Assembly (NCBI GenBank): GCA_937862885.1
Contig: CALMEE010000128.1
Location: 1-64,000 of the forward strand
Origin: an uncultured Planctomycetaceae bacterium
GTDB lineage: Bacteria; Planctomycetota; Planctomycetia; Pirellulales; Pirellulaceae
Direction of reading: 5' to 3'
Length of the DNA: 64,000 nt
The notes beneath the pieces were generated by a model. The model was not told the DNA's origin and made no database searches. It saw only the letters and a program-made list of their open reading frames with translations. Made by a program: the position numbers and the translations under genes. Shown piece after piece: positions 1-9,433 of the stretch. Numbering within the stretch: the first letter of the stretch is position 1; each line of letters starts with the position of its first letter.

Positions 1-1
1 G

Positions 2-532
2 GCGAGTGGCGATTTCAACGCGTTGCTGCACCAGCGTTATCCGGTGGCGTTCACCAACAGCGCGCGGTTGCAGGAAGAGGATCATTTCGTGCGGGTCATC
101 GAGGCGATTGGCGAAGGCGTCACGTTCACATCGCTGGAACACTCGGCGGATTCCACGGGTAATACGCGTGCCGGAGTTTTATCTCAAACTTTGGATGAAG
201 CCACAGCACAAGTCTTGGAACATAACCGGCTGCCACAACGTCGACTGGGGAGTCTAGATACTCGCGGCAGCCATTTTTATCTGGCCCTTTATTGGGCGCA
301 AGCGATTGCGAAACAGACCGTCGATCCTGAACTGTGCAGCCAAATCGCGGCGATTGCAGATCAATTGACAAATCAGGAACAGAAGATTGTTGAGGAACTT
401 CAGGCTGTGCAGGGGACTTCGGTGGATCTTGGTGGGTATTATCGACCGAATACTGAGAAGGCAACGAAGGCGATGCGACCAAGTGCAACACTAAACCAGA
501 TCCTGGAACAAGTTTACTCAGCCCAATTGTAA
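2..532 (+). CDS. icd: NADP-dependent isocitrate dehydrogenase, monomeric type (3' part only)
   Basis: The window opens inside this gene, and about 176 C-terminal residues are readable from base 2. The monomeric isocitrate dehydrogenase family (about 740 residues) oxidises isocitrate to 2-oxoglutarate with NADP in the cytosol as a TCA-cycle step. Family-specific C-terminal blocks are visible: a STGNTRAGVLSQ-like stretch, LDTRGSHFYLALYWAQ and the terminal GGYYRPNTEKATKAMRPS block, all very close to the Azotobacter-type enzyme as I remember it. The gene ends with TAA at 530-532. No same-strand neighbour follows closely, so it probably ends a transcription unit. The dimeric Icd family has a different C-terminus, so I am confident of the monomeric type. 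The start lies outside the window. Confidence 0.93.
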   Translation, partial: ASGDFNALLHQRYPVAFTNSARLQEEDHFVRVIEAIGEGVTFTSLEHSADSTGNTRAGVLSQTLDEATAQVLEHNRLPQRRLGSLDTRGSHFYLALYWAQAIAKQTVDPELCSQIAAIADQLTNQEQKIVEELQAVQGTSVDLGGYYRPNTEKATKAMRPSATLNQILEQVYSAQL

Positions 533-982
533 CGGCGTGGCAACTAGCCAGCATTTATTCCCCTGGCCGCGTGAATTAGAATTGCCTTTGTACCATCGAC
601 GATCTTCAAATGTCCTTGGTTGCACGGCCGTTCCGTAATCGATACTCGTGGGCTTTGACCAGCGGCTAATGATGCTGATTGTCCAATTCATGACCATAGC
701 ATCAAAAGAGATAGGCATTAACGACGTCGCTTGGCTATAATGAGGTAGTGGGCGCCTTAGAAGCAGAAACCGGTTCGCCGCAGTAAACGACTCAGAAACA
801 TTCCGTGGAGTGAAATTTCGACGGCATCCTCAGTAAAAGTGGCGGTCAACCTCGCTGGAAGTTCACACTTGCGAACCAGAATTAGTGGTAGAAATTCAAT
901 GTTGCAACGTTAAGCTGCAAATGTGCGGGAAAAGGTAGTCGGTTGCAACTGCAGCATATTTTAGAGAATACAGGAACGCGAA
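533..982. other. 450-base spacer without a recognisable gene
   Basis: The short reading frames here have no convincing composition or family match. There is a TATAAT hexamer at 736-741 but no matching -35 box at normal spacing, so I do not call a promoter. An AGGAA at 972-976 lies just ahead of the oxidoreductase ATG at 983 and can serve as its ribosome binding site. Confidence 0.5.
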
Positions 983-2227
983 ATGGTGGGAAATTCTTAC
1001 GATTGTATTGTTATTGGAGCCGGTCCGGCAGGCTCGTGTTGCGCGGCACTGGTCGCCGAGGCCGGGCTGCGCACTTTGCTGGTTGAACGAGACAAGATGC
1101 CCCGGTTTCATGTGGGGGAGTCCTTGATGCCGGAAACGTTTTGGACGTTGGATCGATTGGGCGTACTTAATGAAATGAAGCAAATTGGTTTCACACGAAA
1201 AAATGGTGTGCAATTTGTACAAACAGCTGACGATGAAACCCCGCCTTTCTATTTCGATGAGCATGCAGAGCATGAAAGCGCAGTGACTTTTCACGTGCAG
1301 CGTGCGGAGTTCGATAAGTTGTTATTCGACACGGCATTGAAACGCGGCGCCACGATTACTGACGAAACTACCGTGGTTGACGTTGAATTCAAAAAAAACG
1401 GGAGCCACTTGGTCAGTCTTAAAACCGTCGATGGCAAGACAAAGCAAGTCGCGACGAAAATCGTGGTCGACGCGTCTGGGCAACAGTCCCTCATCGCGAA
1501 CCGCAATCAACTGAAAGAAGTTAATCCACATTTGAAAAAGGCCGCTATTTGGGCATATTTCAAGAACGCGATCGTCAATGGTGGTTGCAATCCTGAAGTC
1601 ACTTGCGTTTTGCACACGAAGTCCAAAGAAGCATGGTTTTGGTACGTACCACTGAGTGATGAGACGGTTAGCGTTGGCTTGGTTGGCGACAGCGATTTTA
1701 TTCTGAAACGCGGTGGCTCTCCACAGCAGACTTTTAATACGGAAGTGGGCAATTGTCCGGGACTACAACGTCGATTGCGCGATGCCCAACCGGTGGGGAA
1801 ATTTTATGTTGCCAAGGATTTTTCGTATACCACGACACAGGCTTCGGGCGCGGGATGGGTACTGATTGGCGACGCGTATGGATATATCGACCCTGTCTTT
1901 TGCTCAGGCGTATTCTTGGCCTTGAAGTCAGGTGAACTTGCTGCCGACGCGATAATTGACTCATTCTACCGCAACGATTTTTCGGCGGAGTCGCTGGGGC
2001 GTTGGGCGGACAAGTTTGAAGATGGAGTGCAGTGGATTCGAAAACTGGTGCAATGTTTTTACGATAAGGACTTCAGCTTCAGCGAGTTCATGCAAGCTCA
2101 CCCAGAGCATGCCGGGAAACTGACCGCTCTATTCGCCGGCAAAGTATTTGAAGGGAACCCGGGAGCGATCTTCGACGATCTCGATCCGTGGTTGGAAAAT
2201 CTTAAGGGCGCCAACGCGTTAACCTAG
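983..2227 (+). CDS. FAD-dependent oxidoreductase of the flavin halogenase / geranylgeranyl reductase superfamily
   Basis: A 414-residue soluble flavoprotein. The N-terminal dinucleotide-binding motif GAGPAG is at residues 12-17, followed by a strand ending in the acidic ribose-binding ER. FHVGES at 42-47 is typical of the halogenase-like branch. A second FAD-contact motif, GDAYGYIDPVFCSGV, lies at about 296-310. WFWYVP at 218-223 resembles the WxWxIP signature of flavin-dependent halogenases, and Lys73 in GFTRKNG sits where many phenol-type halogenases carry the catalytic lysine. This supports either halogenation of a small aromatic substrate or a related oxidation/reduction on a lipid or polyene. 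No biosynthetic cluster is adjacent, so the substrate cannot be inferred. The ATG is preceded by AGGAA at good spacing. Superfamily membership is secure; halogenase activity is only a possibility. Confidence 0.8.
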   Translation: MVGNSYDCIVIGAGPAGSCCAALVAEAGLRTLLVERDKMPRFHVGESLMPETFWTLDRLGVLNEMKQIGFTRKNGVQFVQTADDETPPFYFDEHAEHESAVTFHVQRAEFDKLLFDTALKRGATITDETTVVDVEFKKNGSHLVSLKTVDGKTKQVATKIVVDASGQQSLIANRNQLKEVNPHLKKAAIWAYFKNAIVNGGCNPEVTCVLHTKSKEAWFWYVPLSDETVSVGLVGDSDFILKRGGSPQQTFNTEVGNCPGLQRRLRDAQPVGKFYVAKDFSYTTTQASGAGWVLIGDAYGYIDPVFCSGVFLALKSGELAADAIIDSFYRNDFSAESLGRWADKFEDGVQWIRKLVQCFYDKDFSFSEFMQAHPEHAGKLTALFAGKVFEGNPGAIFDDLDPWLENLKGANALT

Positions 2228-2256
2228 CGTTCGCCTTCTCGCGCGATCTCGGAAGC

Positions 2257-4344
2257 CTAGAATTTTTTGCGTAGTTCGAGGCGGAATCCAAAAACATCAT
2301 CGGTTCCGCGAAGATGGCCGTACATCGCGTCGGTGCGGAAAATCCATGAATTGCTGAGTGGTATTTGGTAACGCGTGCCCAGCCCGTATTGGCTATCGAT
2401 CGCGTTTCGACCTATCGGGCTATTCATTACTTGGACCATGGCTGCCTCTACGATGAGTTGCTGACTAAAATCCTGAGCCAAGATATTCAGGCCGATGGCG
2501 CCTCCATAGGTATCGTTAGCCGTACTATCCAATGTGGGGTAGCCTGTCATTTGATCCGATTCGAAGAGGATTCCCGTATTACGCAAGATACCATCGGCAA
2601 ATCCAGCGCGCGCGACGGATTGCGGGCGGTCAAAGCCAGCGAATAGATTCATGTAGGGCACAAACGTGGATGGTTGTGATGTGATCAGCGAATTTTCGTG
2701 AAGTAACAACACGCCATCAGCTGTGTTCGAACCGGCAGCCGTTGACTGGCCCGCGTTGATGATGATCCTTGTTGAATTTGAAATCCAGCGGCCGTAACGG
2801 CGTGTGTAGGCCAACCCGATATTGTGATAACTTCGATCACGGTCGGTACGATCTTCCAGGAATGCATAGTCTGCCTCGATGTAGCCGCCAAGGGCCTCGA
2901 TGAACGTCAAAAATGCATAAAGTTTGGCTGCCGAGTTATCGCCTTCAAAAGCTGGACTATCGATTCCGTCGATGGCCCAAAGGAACGTCATGTCCATGTT
3001 GGAGATGTCGAAGAGTGGACTGTTGCGCGCCGGCAATGTCATGGCCAATCCCAATACTGCATCTTCCATCCAGATCCCGTTCTGAACGATCATCGGCATC
3101 AGTCCTACAGCGATCGGCAAATCGAAAGGCAGCGTGCGTCCAACGGCTCCACCTACGATGGCTCCCAAGTCTCCTTCAAAGAAACCGACGAAGGGGTTGG
3201 GATTCAATCGATTGACGAAGACACCCTCATCGAATAAAAACCGCGTGCTATCGCCTAGCCCAAATGGGCTAACTGCCATGACGAACCTCTCGGTCGATGT
3301 GAGCGAATAAGATGCGTTCAGGTTTAATTGCCATGCCAAGGGAGTCGTTGATGTGCCTCTTGCTCGTTGAGTTCCAACGCTGGTACGAAAATCTCCGAAC
3401 ACAATTAATTGATTGACAATGGGGTTATGAAACCCAAGGAATGTGGGGGTCTCTGGAATCTGGCCAAGTTGATACCACGGTCGACCGAGTTCTAACAAAG
3501 GCCGTTGATTCGCATTCAGGGTCTTCCCGGTATAAAGCCACTTTTCTTGCTCGGCGTCGTACGGCTCAAACGGGATCGGCTCTGGCGCGAAATCGTGCAA
3601 GAACGGCATGACTTCCTGCACACCCACGTCGCTGACTGGCGGCGAGGTGAAATACCGCTCCCCCAAACGAGGTTGTTCGGCCAATCGAAATTGAGTCGTT
3701 CCAAGGGCCGATGCAGCAAGAGGAGGAGATTGTTGTCGGTCGTCATTGACGGATGGTTGTTCGAAAGATAACGACGGAAAAGGGTCTCGCGACGCGAAAC
3801 GTTCGCTGCTGGAAAATGATTCCGATGAAATGCGTGGCAAGTCTTGGATTCGAGGCATGTTCTGTGGAGCAGATGGTGAGAATTCACCAAACCCTTGCGG
3901 CCAAGGATTATGAACAGTTTCCAATAGAGGTTCAGGTAATTCGCTTGAACCGCTCCCCGTCAATCGATCTACAATCAAGTCCAATGTTTGGAGTGGAGCG
4001 ATCTCGGCTTCATCGTCGGCCATTAACGTTGGCGGGATCGGCATTGGTATCGAGGCTGGATTCACAATCACGTTGCCCATCAGATAGATTATCAACCATC
4101 TGGAATCGCTTTTCCAGGGCGATCCAGCGACTTGCTGCGACAAGTTGTCCTCAAATTCCAGAATGCTTGCCGGGTGAACGGAATGATTCGCCGTCACGGA
4201 ATCTTGATTTGCCGCGAATCGACTCATGCCAAACCGATCCACCGCACGGCGGTAAAGACTGTCATCAGCTAGCGCAGCATGTGTAGTCAACATCATCATG
4301 GTGATGCTGAAAGACATGAATAGCGTGAGCCGTTGCAAGGACAT
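2257..4344 (-). CDS. Putative outer-membrane beta-barrel protein, partner of the upstream multihaem cytochrome
   Basis: A 695-residue protein with a Sec signal peptide (residues 1-26, ending near THAALA) and a mature region that splits in two. Residues of about 30-300 are polar and Pro/Ser-rich. Residues of about 300-695 alternate short amphipathic strands with Gly/Asn/Asp turns, for example FVGFFEGDLGAIVGGAVG and FGFRLELRKKF. The protein ends in Phe after alternating hydrophobic residues, as outer-membrane barrel proteins do. I do not recognise a named family. It starts 22 bases after the stop of the five-haem cytochrome gene on the same strand, so the two are very probably cotranscribed. 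That arrangement suggests an outer-membrane pore associated with a cytochrome, which is inference. An AGGAA lies about 10 bases ahead of the ATG. Confidence 0.65.
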   Translation of the reverse strand: MSLQRLTLFMSFSITMMMLTTHAALADDSLYRRAVDRFGMSRFAANQDSVTANHSVHPASILEFEDNLSQQVAGSPWKSDSRWLIIYLMGNVIVNPASIPMPIPPTLMADDEAEIAPLQTLDLIVDRLTGSGSSELPEPLLETVHNPWPQGFGEFSPSAPQNMPRIQDLPRISSESFSSSERFASRDPFPSLSFEQPSVNDDRQQSPPLAASALGTTQFRLAEQPRLGERYFTSPPVSDVGVQEVMPFLHDFAPEPIPFEPYDAEQEKWLYTGKTLNANQRPLLELGRPWYQLGQIPETPTFLGFHNPIVNQLIVFGDFRTSVGTQRARGTSTTPLAWQLNLNASYSLTSTERFVMAVSPFGLGDSTRFLFDEGVFVNRLNPNPFVGFFEGDLGAIVGGAVGRTLPFDLPIAVGLMPMIVQNGIWMEDAVLGLAMTLPARNSPLFDISNMDMTFLWAIDGIDSPAFEGDNSAAKLYAFLTFIEALGGYIEADYAFLEDRTDRDRSYHNIGLAYTRRYGRWISNSTRIIINAGQSTAAGSNTADGVLLLHENSLITSQPSTFVPYMNLFAGFDRPQSVARAGFADGILRNTGILFESDQMTGYPTLDSTANDTYGGAIGLNILAQDFSQQLIVEAAMVQVMNSPIGRNAIDSQYGLGTRYQIPLSNSWIFRTDAMYGHLRGTDDVFGFRLELRKKF

Positions 4345-4366
4345 TGACGAAGGTTCCTGAGTAAAT

Positions 4367-6802
4367 CTACTTCACTTCGAAGATGACGGAGCGGGCGTGT
4401 GCATCGACAATCCATTCGTTCATCATACGGATCATTTCCGGTGAGGCCTCAACGAACCGCATGAAGTAGATTGGCTCAGCGCGACTGCGAAGTCTGAAAC
4501 TCAATCGATAGGTACCGGGCATTTGCAGCAAGTTGCCGGGCACGACATATTTTGCCTTGCGCGCTCCCAGCGGCGGAATGGATCGTGATTCCATACGAAT
4601 AAAGGCCGGATGGTTAATTGTGGTTACGGGTTGAATCGCAGGGCGAATGAATGGCAATTGGTCGAAGTCCAGATTAATGGGCAGGTACATTTCGCGATCG
4701 GTCCCTTTGACGTTGGTGGTCAGGAACTTGGTTTGCAGGTTGAAGAGTTGCCGATCCAAGGGAACCTTGCGTTCCAGCACATCGGTCGAATGTTGATCTC
4801 GCAAATCCCCGTAACTATCTAAATCGCCAGATTCCCACAGTCGAGATCCATCTGGTCCGATGAGCACAACGTTCAACCAAAGTTGAGGTTGCGCTCCTAA
4901 CGAGCCGCTGGGCATGTTATGTCCTGGATTTGTGTTGGAGACAACAAAGTTGAATTGCAACGGCTTGCCGGTCAGCGGTTCACATGTGAAGAATGGTCCA
5001 TCGATGCGTGACCCGTTTTCCATGACCTGCCGCCGCAGATCTTTCTTGACGAGCAATTTTTTTAGATTCTCGTCGATGATTTCTCGCGCATCCATGCGAT
5101 CATCAGTATTTTGCCAAGCAGGCGGAAAATACGGTCGGATTTGACCAGCATGTACGGCATCTTCAAACGCGCGAGTGCCCCATCCGGCGCGCCAGTCGAA
5201 CTCTAGCCAATCGGTGACCTTCCATCGATCGGCCTTGATGTTATGCGGAAAGATACCTGGATGAGCGATCGAGTATCCAGGTCCGTAAAATACGTGGTTG
5301 GAATGTTTACGCTCCGGATTGACGACCTTGTTATCAACGACAGCCGCTGGCCCATAAGAATACCCTGCATTTACTCCAGGCACTCGTCCCATGTGGCAAT
5401 CTTGGCAGGTGATTCCCTCTCGATACGCTGGTGAGGCGCGGTATTGGTCCCAGACGATCTCCAATTTAATTCCCGGCTGCACGGCCACTTGATGGCATGA
5501 CATGCAGTATTCACTTTTTGAAAGTTCTTCAAATTCGATCACACGGCCGTGCATGGGTTGCCCGGCAGACTTGTCCGACGGATCGACCTTAACCTTAAAG
5601 TACTCCTTGTACTTCGCCACGGTTGCAGCACCACTCCCATCTTGCCCTTTGCCCCCATAAACCGGCGCATAAATGTCCCCAGGTTCAACACGACGTTCAC
5701 CATTTGCTTTGGTATATGGAGTCTTGACGCGGTGGCAAACGATGCACGTTACGCCCTCTCGAAATACCCTCGGCCCATCGAAAATGGCTTGGTCGCGACG
5801 CAGTTCCAAAGTTGTGGCAATGGGTGCGTGACATCGCATACAAAAGTAGCCAATGGTTCCTTGCGAAAGCCGGTTGATTGTGTCTTCAAAACGATGAAAC
5901 ATCGGCGAAATCGATGCGTATGCATGGCTTGAACTCGACCATTCTTCAAAAATTTGCTGATGGCATTGCGCACATTCAACTGCAGATGGGAACGGGTTAT
6001 TGGAAAAGACTTGCGCGTGTGGGTCGACTCCTCCGTGGGATGGGGGCGTGTGGTTCGCTGACTCGGGCACAATATTGTTCGCTCGCGATGCGGTAGATGC
6101 AGTCGCATGCGGATTGTAGCTCGACCATGCAACCTGCGTTTGCGACGATCCATATTCTTGGAAACTGGTGTGACCAAACGCGTGGCTTTCAAAACCTGAT
6201 GTGGGTTGTTCATAGTGTAGTGCCAACTGCTCTAGAGTTTCCGGTTGCACTCTTGTATTTGATCGATCATTCGAATCCGCACCGCTAATGTAGGTCATTT
6301 GTTGGTTAGGATAGATGTCGATATGCTCACATGAACCGTCCGCGATCTCTTGCAGCGGTGATATTTCCATGACATCGAGATCGACTAAACAGGCTCGAGG
6401 AAGGTTTCTGAAGACGCTTAGCTCCTCAGCGGAAAAAGAACGCGACTTGGCAACTTCACTCTGCCATACTTCCTGGTTGCTCAAAATCGATTCTAGCAAG
6501 AACTCAATACCCGGTAGATCCTGCTCGCTTTCCGTCGTGGACGCGCTTGGAGCTTCTGAAATCGTTGACCACAATCTACTGGAGTGCGTAGGACGAAGCA
6601 CGAAAGCATCAGACGTGGTGATATTGGTAGCGGAATCAGAGTTTCGACTTGCTTGAAAGGGAAAAATTCTTAAAACGCTAAGTGCCGTGATCGAAAACAC
6701 GAGGGCAATTAGCGTGTATCGTCTCGACTTTCTTCGACGTGCTTGTTTTCGAAACAATGTCTTGATCATGATATTGGCGCACTCCGACCGCGGAAAATAC
6801 AT
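4367..6802 (-). CDS. Membrane-anchored multihaem (five CxxCH) cytochrome c family protein
   Basis: An 811-residue protein with an N-terminal hydrophobic anchor (about 29-47) after a very basic n-region. Residues 50-265 form a linker without haem motifs. Five CxxCH motifs follow, starting at Cys277, 321, 353, 433 and 466. The spacing and the CAQCH, CMRCH, CIVCH, CMSCH and CQDCH sequences resemble cytochrome c-554/hydroxylamine-oxidoreductase-like multihaem proteins. The last 200 residues look like a beta-sandwich with a conserved-looking NPGHNMPSG turn whose His could be a distal haem ligand. It probably carries electrons in the periplasm; donor and acceptor are unknown. Met12 (ATG at 6767-6769) is an equally plausible start; neither has a clear Shine-Dalgarno sequence. 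It is followed closely by a beta-barrel gene on the same strand. Confidence 0.85.
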   Translation of the reverse strand: MYFPRSECANIMIKTLFRKQARRRKSRRYTLIALVFSITALSVLRIFPFQASRNSDSATNITTSDAFVLRPTHSSRLWSTISEAPSASTTESEQDLPGIEFLLESILSNQEVWQSEVAKSRSFSAEELSVFRNLPRACLVDLDVMEISPLQEIADGSCEHIDIYPNQQMTYISGADSNDRSNTRVQPETLEQLALHYEQPTSGFESHAFGHTSFQEYGSSQTQVAWSSYNPHATASTASRANNIVPESANHTPPSHGGVDPHAQVFSNNPFPSAVECAQCHQQIFEEWSSSSHAYASISPMFHRFEDTINRLSQGTIGYFCMRCHAPIATTLELRRDQAIFDGPRVFREGVTCIVCHRVKTPYTKANGERRVEPGDIYAPVYGGKGQDGSGAATVAKYKEYFKVKVDPSDKSAGQPMHGRVIEFEELSKSEYCMSCHQVAVQPGIKLEIVWDQYRASPAYREGITCQDCHMGRVPGVNAGYSYGPAAVVDNKVVNPERKHSNHVFYGPGYSIAHPGIFPHNIKADRWKVTDWLEFDWRAGWGTRAFEDAVHAGQIRPYFPPAWQNTDDRMDAREIIDENLKKLLVKKDLRRQVMENGSRIDGPFFTCEPLTGKPLQFNFVVSNTNPGHNMPSGSLGAQPQLWLNVVLIGPDGSRLWESGDLDSYGDLRDQHSTDVLERKVPLDRQLFNLQTKFLTTNVKGTDREMYLPINLDFDQLPFIRPAIQPVTTINHPAFIRMESRSIPPLGARKAKYVVPGNLLQMPGTYRLSFRLRSRAEPIYFMRFVEASPEMIRMMNEWIVDAHARSVIFEVK

Positions 6803-7631
6803 CGGTACAGAGTCTATTTCGGATCGTCAAAATCGCTACGATAATCAAGACTTAACCAATCAACATTTGTTGACCAAATTTCCTAAAGTGAAATGTTGCT
6901 AGCGAACAAATAGGGTGCCTAGCGAATTTAGCAAAGACATGTTGTTCGGGATCTCTCGCTCAAGAAGACTGAATCAATGAACTGGAGCTAGGATGATCGG
7001 GTATCGCGCGGAGTTCAGGCAAAAGGCAGACAAGACTTCATCGATTCACGAGAACGTACGTCCTTTTAAGCCATACATTTACGATTCAGAAAAGGCCGTT
7101 ACCTAGTTAAGGGGCGGTTGCTAATTGCATTCGCGGATTAGAGTTGCGTGTTCGCTGGACAAGCGGATTGTGCGGCATTGATTTTTTGATACCGCTGGAC
7201 GGCAGAAATTAATTGGAACTATGTCGTAGAAAACCAATGTGCAAATTGGCTGACCGACTTCCAATTGACAGATTAATGCACTGACGATGTTATGGCTAAC
7301 CAGTCTTCCAAAAAGCCTCGGATGAGGTGACGCGGAAACTGGGCTAGATCGGTCAAACTGCAAGGCAATCTTGAATGGTTAATTAATTGTTAATAATTCG
7401 CAATGAAACCTTAATTGATGCAGCGTGGATTTCAAAGTAGCGCAATCTTCCTGAGTTTTTTTGACCAATGCCGCGTGTCTCGCGCGTAAGCCAACGAGGG
7501 ACCAACCCCGACTAGCAATGCAAACTCCTGTTCGTCATAATCTTAGGCCACATTCGAATCCAGGACGCGGCGATGACCGATTAGAACGAACTTTAACCTA
7601 TTGCTGAGTGTTTTAAACCGCTTAGAAATCC
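6803..7631. other. 829-base divergent intergenic region
   Basis: The region separates the leftward cytochrome gene from the rightward phosphate transporter gene, so promoters for both should lie here. The stretch 7369-7425 is notably AT-rich, with runs of TTAAT/TTAATAA; it could hold the transporter promoter. I could not place a -35/-10 pair or a PhoB-box-like direct repeat with confidence. Frames in this region have no protein-like character. Confidence 0.45.
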
Positions 7632-9353
7632 ATGCCCAGTTTTGCCGAATATCTGTCAATTCTGTTGCCGACCATTGGTGGTTTGGGAATTTTCATGTTC
7701 GGTATGAAGAACATGTCTGAAGGAGTGCAGACGATTGCGGGCCCCAGTCTCCGTCGTATGATCAGTCGGGTTACCGACAATCGTTTCTTGGCTGTCGGCA
7801 CAGGCACGACGTTCACGCTTCTTGTACAGAGTTCGAGCATTGCCACGGTGATCATGGTTGGTTTGGTAAATGCCGGTTTGATGAAGTTGCATCAAGCGGT
7901 AGGGTTCATCATGGGGGCGAATATTGGAACAACGATCACGGGTTGGATTCTGATTTTTCAAATTGGGAAGTATGGTCTTCCCTTAGTTGGCATTTCTGCA
8001 CTTTTCTACGTTTTCTCGAGGAACGATCGGATAAAGTTCATGGCAATGGCGGCCATGGGTTTGGGGATGGTTTTTTTTGGTCTGCAACTCATGAAGGACG
8101 GCGTGAGTCCCATCAAGGATATGCCGGGAATCCCCGAAATGATTCAATCGCTCAGTGTTGAGACATACTTTAGCTTACTCCTTTGTGTTCTTGCAGGATG
8201 TATTTTGACTGTGTTGGTGCAAAGTAGCAGCGCCGCGTTGGGGATCTTGGTTGCGGCAGCGGTTAGCGGACTAGTGCCCTTTCCAGTTGCTGCCGCTTTC
8301 ATTCTTGGTGAGAACATTGGTACGACCATCACGGTTGTCTTGGCATCGCTGGGCGCGACCAGGACTGCGAAGCGAGCTGCTTACGCTCATGTGCTATTTA
8401 ACGTGATCGGTGTTTGTTGGATGGTAATTGCTTTTCCGCTAGTGATTCGAATCGTGTCTTGGGCGATCGAGTGGTTTTATGGAGTAAACCCGATGACCAT
8501 GGCTTATGCAGATTTCGAAAACAAAGGGGAATACGCTGTAATCATAACGGCATCAATTGCGACCATGCACACGTCTTTTAACGTCACCAATACTGCTGTG
8601 TTTCTCCCATTTATAAAGCCGTTTACGCGATTGTTGGAACGCCTTGTCCCAGTGCAAAAGGTGACGGAGAAACATCAATTGCGATTGTTTGATGCCGGTA
8701 GCTATGCAAGTCCAGTATTGGGCGCAGAACAATCACGGCGCGAGTTGATTCAAATGGGCAAGCTTAGCTTGGAATTGATGGATTTTGTACATCGATATTG
8801 TTATTCAGGCAAAGTGGATGTCGCTGATTTCAACAAGGTTGTTCATCGTGAAGAAACGCTCGACAATATCGAACGTGAGATCATCGTATTTCTTTCAGAG
8901 GTCTTGCAGAGCACCGTACCACGAAATGTTGTTGAGGAAGGTCGCGCTCAATTGCGGTTGGCCCACGAATTCGAGTCCATAGGTGATACGCTTTTGGCTA
9001 TAACCAAGTCAGCCAAGATGGTTCATGAAAGTGGTGATGACGGACCTGTCGATCTCCTGAAGGAAGTGGAACCAATTCATCAAAGAATTCGCAAATTTTT
9101 GGAGCGGGCAGTCAATTCCCTAGAAAACAATACGCTTGTGCCGAACGAAGAAGTGAAACAAGAAAGCAAATCGATCAATGCTGAGTTAGCCGAACTGCGG
9201 GATCAGCAAATTTCTACCGTGGTCGAGAAAGAAATTGATGCGAACTTTACCTTGAACTTTACAGGGATGTTGACGAACTACCGACGCACGCGTGCGCATA
9301 TATTGAACGCGTATCAAGCCATGAACGGTGCAAAGGCAGATTTGCAGGATTGA
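7632..9353 (+). CDS. Na/Pi cotransporter family protein with C-terminal PhoU-like domain
   Basis: A 573-residue inner-membrane protein. It carries the two inverted Na_Pi_cotrans repeats, each with the hallmark QSSS motif (residues 66-69 and 197-200) and a paired GANIGTT / GENIGTT motif (95-101 and 226-232). About eight hydrophobic segments fill residues 10-330. Residues of about 360-560 are helical, charged and soluble, and match the PhoU-like regulatory domain that bacterial NptA/YjbB-type proteins carry. The family exports or imports inorganic phosphate coupled to sodium. The gene stands alone on the plus strand. No Shine-Dalgarno is visible before the ATG, but the protein begins with the normal first membrane segment. 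Confidence 0.92.
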   Translation: MPSFAEYLSILLPTIGGLGIFMFGMKNMSEGVQTIAGPSLRRMISRVTDNRFLAVGTGTTFTLLVQSSSIATVIMVGLVNAGLMKLHQAVGFIMGANIGTTITGWILIFQIGKYGLPLVGISALFYVFSRNDRIKFMAMAAMGLGMVFFGLQLMKDGVSPIKDMPGIPEMIQSLSVETYFSLLLCVLAGCILTVLVQSSSAALGILVAAAVSGLVPFPVAAAFILGENIGTTITVVLASLGATRTAKRAAYAHVLFNVIGVCWMVIAFPLVIRIVSWAIEWFYGVNPMTMAYADFENKGEYAVIITASIATMHTSFNVTNTAVFLPFIKPFTRLLERLVPVQKVTEKHQLRLFDAGSYASPVLGAEQSRRELIQMGKLSLELMDFVHRYCYSGKVDVADFNKVVHREETLDNIEREIIVFLSEVLQSTVPRNVVEEGRAQLRLAHEFESIGDTLLAITKSAKMVHESGDDGPVDLLKEVEPIHQRIRKFLERAVNSLENNTLVPNEEVKQESKSINAELAELRDQQISTVVEKEIDANFTLNFTGMLTNYRRTRAHILNAYQAMNGAKADLQD

Positions 9354-9433
9354 CGTTTGGGACGCCCAAGGCTAACCACCGAGTATGTCTCGGATCGAAG
9401 AAACAACGTCCGAAGGTCGCCAATGTGTGATCA

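Noticed and set aside
7545..7570. TTCGAAT resembling a tRNA T-loop
   Set aside because: Flanking bases do not pair as a T-stem and no acceptor or anticodon stem is found; no tRNA here.
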